9,504 bases of DNA from an uncultured Clostridia bacterium (GTDB lineage Bacteria > Bacillota_A > Clostridia > Christensenellales > Aristaeellaceae). The notes beneath the pieces were generated by a model that worked only from the letters and a program-made list of their open reading frames with translations, did no database searches and had not been told where the DNA came from. The stretch covers positions 1 to 9,504 of the forward strand of contig CAKUDW010000059.1 in assembly GCA_934645275.1 (NCBI GenBank), read 5' to 3'. The position numbers and the translations under genes are program-made. Every line of letters begins with the position of its first letter. The first letter of the stretch is position 1. Positions 5,791 through 9,504 of this stretch are shown here, piece after piece.

Positions 5791-7476
5791 ATGAATGAAA
5801 AGATCCGGCGGTTGAGTTTCGGGCTTGCGGCACTGCTGTGCCTGCAGGGCTTTGTGCTGGGCACGGCGGAAGAAGCCGCGCCGCAGGAGCCGCAGCCGGC
5901 GGTGCAGCAGGAGGTCGCCGCGCCCGAGCCGGAACCCGCGCCCACGGAGGCGCCTGCACCCACGGAGGCACCCGCGCCCACGGAGGCGCCCGCGCATACG
6001 GAAGTGCCCGCGCATACAGAAACGCCTGCGCACACGGAAGTACCCGCGCATACGGAAACGCCCGCGCACACGGAAACGCCTGCGCACACGGAAGCACCTA
6101 CGCTCACAGATACGGAAGCGCCCGCGCTGCACCGCTTTGAGTGCGAACAGGGCGCGAACGCCCTGCTGGGAACGGCCGTGCGCTTTGCGGCGGAATTCAG
6201 CGATAACGCGGGCATTGTGAATGTGAAAATTTTTGTGGACGACGTTCTGGCGGAGGAAAAACAGGTGACAACTGCGCCGGGAGAACGCTTCACATATGAA
6301 TATGAAACGAACGCCCTGACCCTGGGCGAACACAGGGCGTATGTCGCCGCGGCGGACGCGGCGGGCAACGAGACGCGCAGCGATGAGATTGTCATTGTCG
6401 TGTCGGAGACGGCGCTTCCTGAGACTTCTCCGGAGGCCACGCCCGAGGCCAGCGCTACGCCCGAAGCTACGGCAGAACCTGCGGCTGAGCCTACGCCCGA
6501 ACCTGCGTGCGGCCTGGCGGCGCATGCGCACGGCCCGGAATGCTACGATGAGGCGCAGAACCTGATCTGCACGCTGCCCGAGCATGCGCACGATGAGAGC
6601 TGCATGGCTGCGCCCACGCCCACGCCGGATGCGGAGGAGGATCAGAGCGCGGAGGACGTGCCGACGGACGACGAGATTATCGTCGCGCCGCGCGTGGATA
6701 CGGCGCTGTGGAACGGCGTGCGGCCCAGCGATGAGCGCGGCATGCCAATACCGATGCTCTTTCAGGGCGATTATCCGCAGACGGTGTGCACCATCCGCGG
6801 CCTGGAACGCAGCGTGGCCAGTTCCGGCTGCGCGGCCACCAGTCTTTCGATGGTCATTGCCTATCTGACTGGCAATACCGATCAGAATCCATACGCGCTA
6901 TTCTGCGACGCTGTGGACGCGGGCCGCTACCATGGCGCAGGCTGGAGCCACGATACGCTGAGCCACTACGCGGCTGCCTACGGGGTACACAGCCGTTGGA
7001 TTTCCAATGACGCAGGGGCCGTGCTCGAAGCGCTGCGCGCGGGCAAGCCGGTCATTGCGCACATGGGGCCGGGTATTTTTACCAGCAGGGGGCACTATCT
7101 GGTGCTGCGCGGCGTGACGGAGGATGGGCTCGTGCTGATGAACGATCCCAACAGCCGCAGCAACTGCGGCAGGGCCTTCCCGCTTGAAAACCTGCTGGCA
7201 CAGGCAAAGACCTCGGCGGCGTTCATGGTCTGCTGGAGCGACGATATGCCGGAAGTTGAAACGCCGGAGCAGGACGGCCTGTGGGGCGATATCAACGGCA
7301 GCGGCAATGTGGATATCAACGATGTGCAGCTGCTCTACAACCTGCTGGAAGCGGGCGAGGCGGCTGCGGCGTACGACCTAAACGGAGATGGTACGCTGGA
7401 TCAGGCAGACTTGGATTGCCTGTTTGACGCGGTGCTGAACCCGGAGACGACGAAAGAGGGAGGTAAGATGGCATGA
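5791..7476 (+). CDS. Secreted dockerin-bearing C39-like cysteine peptidase with Pro/Thr/Glu repeat and paired Cys/His motif
   Basis: The product is 561 residues. A signal peptide (residues 1 to about 25, hydrophobic LAALLCLQGFVLG) is followed by a Pro/Ala/Glu stretch and nine hexapeptide repeats, PA(P/H)TE(A/V/T), at 49-102. An Ig-like beta domain spans about 112-206 (FSDNAGIVNVKIFVDD, AADAAGNE). A second Pro/Thr/Glu linker leads to a paired motif with Cys240, 251, 260 and 271 and HAH triplets at 245-247 and 265-267. Residues about 300-482 resemble the C39-like peptidase family (Peptidase_C39_2): Cys347 in SSGCAATSLSMV, His435 in GHYLVLRGV and Asp452 in NDPNS form a plausible catalytic triad. 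The C-terminus is a dockerin with loops at 500-511 and 529-540. Family members are papain-fold cysteine proteases; the substrate here is unknown. I infer delivery to the cohesins of the preceding gene product. Activity is not proven; the domain could also be a non-catalytic peptide binder. Confidence 0.88.
   Translation: MNEKIRRLSFGLAALLCLQGFVLGTAEEAAPQEPQPAVQQEVAAPEPEPAPTEAPAPTEAPAPTEAPAHTEVPAHTETPAHTEVPAHTETPAHTETPAHTEAPTLTDTEAPALHRFECEQGANALLGTAVRFAAEFSDNAGIVNVKIFVDDVLAEEKQVTTAPGERFTYEYETNALTLGEHRAYVAAADAAGNETRSDEIVIVVSETALPETSPEATPEASATPEATAEPAAEPTPEPACGLAAHAHGPECYDEAQNLICTLPEHAHDESCMAAPTPTPDAEEDQSAEDVPTDDEIIVAPRVDTALWNGVRPSDERGMPIPMLFQGDYPQTVCTIRGLERSVASSGCAATSLSMVIAYLTGNTDQNPYALFCDAVDAGRYHGAGWSHDTLSHYAAAYGVHSRWISNDAGAVLEALRAGKPVIAHMGPGIFTSRGHYLVLRGVTEDGLVLMNDPNSRSNCGRAFPLENLLAQAKTSAAFMVCWSDDMPEVETPEQDGLWGDINGSGNVDINDVQLLYNLLEAGEAAAAYDLNGDGTLDQADLDCLFDAVLNPETTKEGGKMA
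5935..6096 (+). repeat. 18-bp minisatellite, nine units, in the Pro/Thr/Glu linker
   Basis: Nine consecutive 18-bp units encode PAPTEA three times and then PAHTE(V/T/A) six times, with a degenerate PTLTDTEA unit at 6097-6120. Units differ mostly at third positions and in the CCC/CAT/CAC codon for residue 3. Because the unit is a multiple of three, slippage changes linker length without breaking the frame. Threonine and proline richness suggests an extended, possibly glycosylated spacer. Confidence 0.92.
6508..6603 (+). other. Paired Cys/His motif (C-x10-C-x8-C-x10-C with two HAH triplets)
   Basis: Codons for residues 240-271 of the peptidase gene encode two half-units, CGLAAHAHGPEC and CTLPEHAHDESC, joined by YDEAQNLI. 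The pattern matches a motif I recognise from many Firmicutes surface proteins (C-G-x-x-x-H-x-H-x-x-x-C-Y). The regular spacing of cysteines and histidines suggests metal binding or disulfide-stabilised hairpins. Neither role is established, to my knowledge. Confidence 0.7.
7286..7444 (+). other. Dockerin module of the C39-like peptidase protein
   Basis: Loops DINGSGNVDIND (residues 500-511) and DLNGDGTLDQAD (529-540) have full calcium-ligand sets at positions 1, 3, 5, 9 and 12 or acceptable substitutes. The separation is 29 residues. Positions 10-11 are IN in loop 1, the same as in the scaffoldin dockerin, and QA in loop 2. Confidence 0.9.
7458..7475 (+). promoter_or_regulatory. Ribosome binding site and ATGA start/stop overlap between genes 3 and 4
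   Basis: GGGAGG at 7458-7463 is 9 nt before the ATG at 7473, and it lies inside the end of the peptidase gene. The start codon shares bases with the TGA stop at 7474-7476, a classic arrangement for translational coupling. It supports matched production of the two proteins. Confidence 0.85.
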
Positions 7477-8522
7477 AACGAATCGGAATGTGGGCGCTGC
7501 TGGCGGCGTTGATGCTCGCGCTGTTTTTGCCGGCCATGGCTGAGACAGCCGAAACGCCCGAGGACGAGCGCATGGAGCCGGTTTATACCTTCGATCTTGC
7601 GGTGAACGGCAAGCATGAGGTGGCCGTCGAACCGGGCGATGTGATCACCGTGGTTTTCACGATCACGCGCACCGATGAGGACGAGGACGACAGCTATATC
7701 ATGTATGCGATGCAGAATGAAATTGAGTATGACGACAGCTTTGTCATGCCGATGGAAAACGGCTGCATTGTCCGTCCGGAGATAGACACCTCGGACATCG
7801 CGCTGCGCGGCTGCGGCAGAGCGTTTTACATGAACCACCTGTCGTTTGTGGACGGCAGCGAATGGGCCGATAACCAGTTGGTGGGTACGTTTCAGATGCA
7901 GGTGAACGGCGAATCCGGCATTACTGAGGTCAGCAATCGCAATTTCTGCGTTACCACGCCCGACGCGCAGCAGGTGTACGACTCCGTATCCAACGATCTT
8001 CTGCTGTATGTTTCGGATGAATGCACGGTGCGCTTTGAGACCAACGGCGGGAGCGAGCTGGAGAATGCAGTTGTGAATTACGGCGAACTGCTGACGCGTC
8101 CGGTCGATCCGGTGAAGCGGGGGCAGCACCTGCGCGGCTGGTTTAAGGATTACGACCTGACTGAGGAATGGGATTTCGAAAACGAACCGGTTTCGAAAAA
8201 TATGGTGCTCTATGCGGCCTGGGAGGATGGTGAGCCGAAGACAGCAGAACAGGGCGCGGCCTTCGCAGGACCTTCGGCCACGGCGCAGCCCGTACAGGGC
8301 AGGCGCGTGCGCATCACCTTCGATACGAACGGCGGCAAGCCGGTTTCAGATATCTGGGTGGCGGAGGGGCAACCCATTAACGACCTGCCTGTACCTGAGC
8401 GCGCGGGCTATAACTTCGCCGGCTGGTATAAGGATGCGGCACTGCGCGAAACATGGGATGTTGCCAGCGATATGCCCGTCGATAAAAAGACAAAGCTCTT
8501 CGCGGCGTGGGAGAAAAAATGA
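7473..8522 (+). CDS. Small secreted protein with divergent cohesin-like domain and two InlB-type B-repeats
   Basis: The product is 349 residues. The signal peptide ends in PAMA (likely cleavage after residue 23). Residues about 36-183 have the beta-strand layout of a cohesin: VEPGDVITVVFTI, then NEIEYDDSFVM, then QLVGTFQMQVNG, with an acidic insert DEDEDD at 68-73. Similarity to the cohesins of gene 2 is loose, so this call is tentative. Two InlB B-repeat (Listeria-Bacteroides repeat, Flg_new) modules follow at about 184-251 and 278-347. Both contain F-(E/D)-T-N-G-G, then G-x-x-(L/F)-x-G-W-(F/Y)-K-D, and end in L-(Y/F)-A-A-W-E. The linker between them is Ala/Gln/Pro rich. The protein ends right after the second repeat and has no anchor or dockerin. 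Start and stop overlap with the peptidase gene suggests a functional partner. It could bind a dockerin or be a free extracellular binding protein. Confidence 0.85.
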   Translation: MKRIGMWALLAALMLALFLPAMAETAETPEDERMEPVYTFDLAVNGKHEVAVEPGDVITVVFTITRTDEDEDDSYIMYAMQNEIEYDDSFVMPMENGCIVRPEIDTSDIALRGCGRAFYMNHLSFVDGSEWADNQLVGTFQMQVNGESGITEVSNRNFCVTTPDAQQVYDSVSNDLLLYVSDECTVRFETNGGSELENAVVNYGELLTRPVDPVKRGQHLRGWFKDYDLTEEWDFENEPVSKNMVLYAAWEDGEPKTAEQGAAFAGPSATAQPVQGRRVRITFDTNGGKPVSDIWVAEGQPINDLPVPERAGYNFAGWYKDAALRETWDVASDMPVDKKTKLFAAWEKK

Positions 8523-8569
8523 GATGGCCGGCGAAAGCGACATGAAGGGGCGTTCTAGATGAATCCTAG

Positions 8570-8590
8570 GCGGCTCTTAGCAAGAGCCGC
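8570..8590 (+). terminator. Possible intrinsic terminator, first hairpin after gene 4
   Basis: A 9-bp perfect stem (8570-8578 with 8582-8590) has the 3-nt loop AGC. It is followed by TCTCCGGTTTTA, where the T-run starts 8 nt after the stem. The spacing is longer than usual for an intrinsic terminator, so this may be a weak or auxiliary terminator. Confidence 0.5.
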
Positions 8591-8627
8591 TCTCCGGTTT
8601 TACTAATTAATTTCCATTAAACGAACA

Positions 8628-8655
8628 GGCCACCGGCTCAATGGAGCCGGTGGCC
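8628..8655. terminator. Strong bidirectional terminator between convergent units
   Basis: A 12-bp perfect GC-rich stem (8628-8639 with 8644-8655) has the 4-nt loop AATG. The + side continues TTGCTTTTA and the - side TGTTCGTTTAA, so both directions have a T-rich tail. It lies six bases beyond the stop codon of the - strand DUF3786 gene and 105 nt after the last + strand gene. It can serve both. Confidence 0.85.
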
Positions 8656-8661
8656 TTGCTT

Positions 8662-9288
8662 TTACATGTTTCTTTTCAGCTCAGTGATAATCAGGTCGCC
8701 CGCAACGGTGCGGTCTTCCGCGGAGAAGGCAACGGGGAAGTTATCTGAAAATACGATTTGCGCATTCGGCGGGAATTCGTCGTCGCCTTCCCAAACGATC
8801 AGGCGAAGCTCGTAGCCTGGCGTCAGCTCAATCTGACAGGAAGCGTCGCCATACTTCAGCGGCACGACGGGAAGCTTTTCAATGGCAGCTTTAAAGGCGT
8901 TCAGCTTTGTGCCAAAGCTGTAAGCGGCGCGGGTGAGGCAGCGACCGGTAAAAGGCTTTAGGTATACGTCGCCCCAGGGCATTTCGCGGTACGGCAAAAA
9001 TGCGCCGCTGCCCGTGGATGCGCGGCCCTCCAGCAGATAGCGCAATATGAAAATCTGCGCGGGAATGTTGGTGAGCGCCAGCGCGTTTGCGTCGTCGCAG
9101 GTAATGGCAAAATCCGGGTGCTGAATGCGATAATCGGCGTAGAGCAGGCGCACGTGGAAGCAGCCCTGCTCCGCGTCAAAGGCGCAGCCGGTGCGCTCGG
9201 CCGCTTCAGCGGGATCGAGCGCACGAAACAGATTCACATAGTGCTCAAGCGGCACCATTTCCTTGTTGTTTTCAATATTGTTTGCCAT
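8662..9288 (-). CDS. DUF3786 domain protein
   Basis: The product is 208 residues, about the usual length of the family, with no signal peptide, so it is cytoplasmic. Features I recognise from DUF3786 include the NIPAQIFILRYLL helix, the MPWGDVYLKPFTGRCL segment, the YGDASCQIELTPG region and the acidic VWEGDDEFPPNAQIVF motif near the C-terminus. I chose the ATG at 9286-9288 because GGGAGG (9293-9298 on the complementary strand) lies 4 nt before it. An in-frame ATG at 9298-9300 would start four residues earlier but has no SD of its own and overlaps the upstream stop. The gene directly follows a corrinoid-activation ATPase gene, a pairing consistent with a role in corrinoid or methyl-transfer metabolism. 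The molecular function is unknown. Confidence 0.85.
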   Translation of the reverse strand: MANNIENNKEMVPLEHYVNLFRALDPAEAAERTGCAFDAEQGCFHVRLLYADYRIQHPDFAITCDDANALALTNIPAQIFILRYLLEGRASTGSGAFLPYREMPWGDVYLKPFTGRCLTRAAYSFGTKLNAFKAAIEKLPVVPLKYGDASCQIELTPGYELRLIVWEGDDEFPPNAQIVFSDNFPVAFSAEDRTVAGDLIITELKRNM

Positions 9289-9299
9289 GCGTCCTCCCA

Positions 9300-9504
9300 T
9301 TAATGCGTCGCACAGGAGGGGAAGAGCTCCGCGTTGGTGTGGGGCAGGAAGCAGGCGGCCATGAATTCATCCATGTAGCCAGGCGTAGTGCTGAGCTCAA
9401 GGTAGGTCATGCTGCGGGACAGCTCGTCCACCTTTTCGCGCGCCTGGTCGGACATCACCATCGCATACGCGCCGGACAGCGAGGAATTGCCAATGTAGCT
9501 GAAC
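9300..9504 (-). CDS. ASKHA/RACo-like corrinoid-activation protein, C-terminal fragment (5' end outside window)
   Basis: Only the last 67 residues are present; the gene continues past the window edge at 9504. They read FSYIGNSSLSGAY, then a helix with KVDELSRSMTYLEL, then TTPGYMDEFMAACFLPH and a terminal FPS. This matches the C-terminal end of the ASKHA-type ATPases that reductively activate corrinoid proteins (RACo/RamA family, DUF4445). Such proteins use ATP and an N-terminal 2Fe-2S ferredoxin domain to reduce inactive Co(II) corrinoid to Co(I) in acetogens and demethylating anaerobes. The ferredoxin part is not visible here. The TAA stop overlaps by one base a possible ATG of the DUF3786 gene, indicating one operon. 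The specific methyltransferase or CODH/ACS partner cannot be determined. Confidence 0.82.
   Translation of the reverse strand, partial: FSYIGNSSLSGAYAMVMSDQAREKVDELSRSMTYLELSTTPGYMDEFMAACFLPHTNAELFPSCATH

Noticed and set aside
2864..6097. A 1077-codon open frame on the - strand opposite the scaffoldin and peptidase genes
   Set aside because: It is antisense to clear multi-domain genes. Its product is low-complexity (R, H, A, V rich), has no recognisable domain, and its first part is the 18-bp repeat read backwards. Long antisense frames are expected where the codon bias of the real gene avoids stops.
5935..6120. Short tandem repeats considered as a CRISPR array
   Set aside because: There are no unique spacers. 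Units are contiguous 18-bp coding repeats in frame with a secreted protein.
5509..6591. Overlapping - strand frames (360 and 260 codons) across the Pro/Thr/Glu repeat
   Set aside because: They are the complement of the minisatellite and of GC-rich coding sequence, with repeat peptides such as RVRGRFRMRG and no domain or convincing RBS.
7401..8129. 242-codon - strand frame opposite genes 3 and 4
   Set aside because: It is antisense to the dockerin and cohesin-like coding regions and shows no domain.
8524..8562. Possible 12-codon ORF just after gene 4
   Set aside because: It is too short and has no clear RBS in the right place. It reads as chance sequence before the hairpin.
9289..9300. Upstream ATG giving four extra residues (MGGR) for the DUF3786 protein
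   Set aside because: The bases of these codons include the GGGAGG that serves as the SD for the ATG at 9286-9288, so the downstream start is more likely.

Overview
The window looks like a chromosomal segment of an anaerobic, probably gut-associated member of Bacillota (Clostridia). The evidence is clostridial AGGAGG-type ribosome binding sites, dockerin and cohesin modules, BspA-like leucine-rich repeats, InlB-type B-repeats, the Cys/His surface motif seen in many Firmicutes exoproteins, and a corrinoid-activation (ASKHA/RACo-like) gene. Base composition is moderately GC-rich. I cannot name the genus.

Layout. Positions 1-8522 (+ strand) hold four consecutive secreted-protein genes that read as one transcription unit. 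(1) A 5'-truncated BspA-type LRR protein with an Ig-like domain, a GLUG/beta-helix-like region and a C-terminal dockerin. (2) A scaffoldin-like protein with a signal peptide, three cohesin-type domains, a BIG2 domain, three tandem small beta modules and a C-terminal dockerin. (3) A signal peptide, Pro/Thr/Glu repeat, Ig-like domain, paired Cys/His motif, C39-like cysteine peptidase domain and dockerin. (4) A small secreted protein with a divergent cohesin-like domain and two InlB B-repeats. Genes 1-2 are 25 nt apart. Genes 2-3 are separated by 70 nt containing a strong GAAA-tetraloop hairpin without a U-tract. Genes 3-4 overlap by an ATGA. The unit ends at one or two hairpins (8570-8590 and 8628-8655).

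The - strand from 9504 to 8662 carries a convergent, unrelated unit. It contains the C-terminal end of an ASKHA/RACo-like corrinoid-activation ATPase, followed one base away by a DUF3786 gene. The 8628-8655 hairpin can terminate transcription from both sides.

Interpretation. The + strand genes encode the parts of a cohesin-dockerin complex, but no carbohydrate-active enzyme is visible. The passengers are an LRR adhesin-like protein and a putative protease or peptidase-fold protein. This suggests a non-cellulolytic surface complex whose purpose (adhesion, protein or peptide capture, host or bacterial contact) is not known. No LPXTG, SLH or other wall anchor is visible in any of the four proteins, so attachment must come from outside the window or from the truncated start of gene 1.
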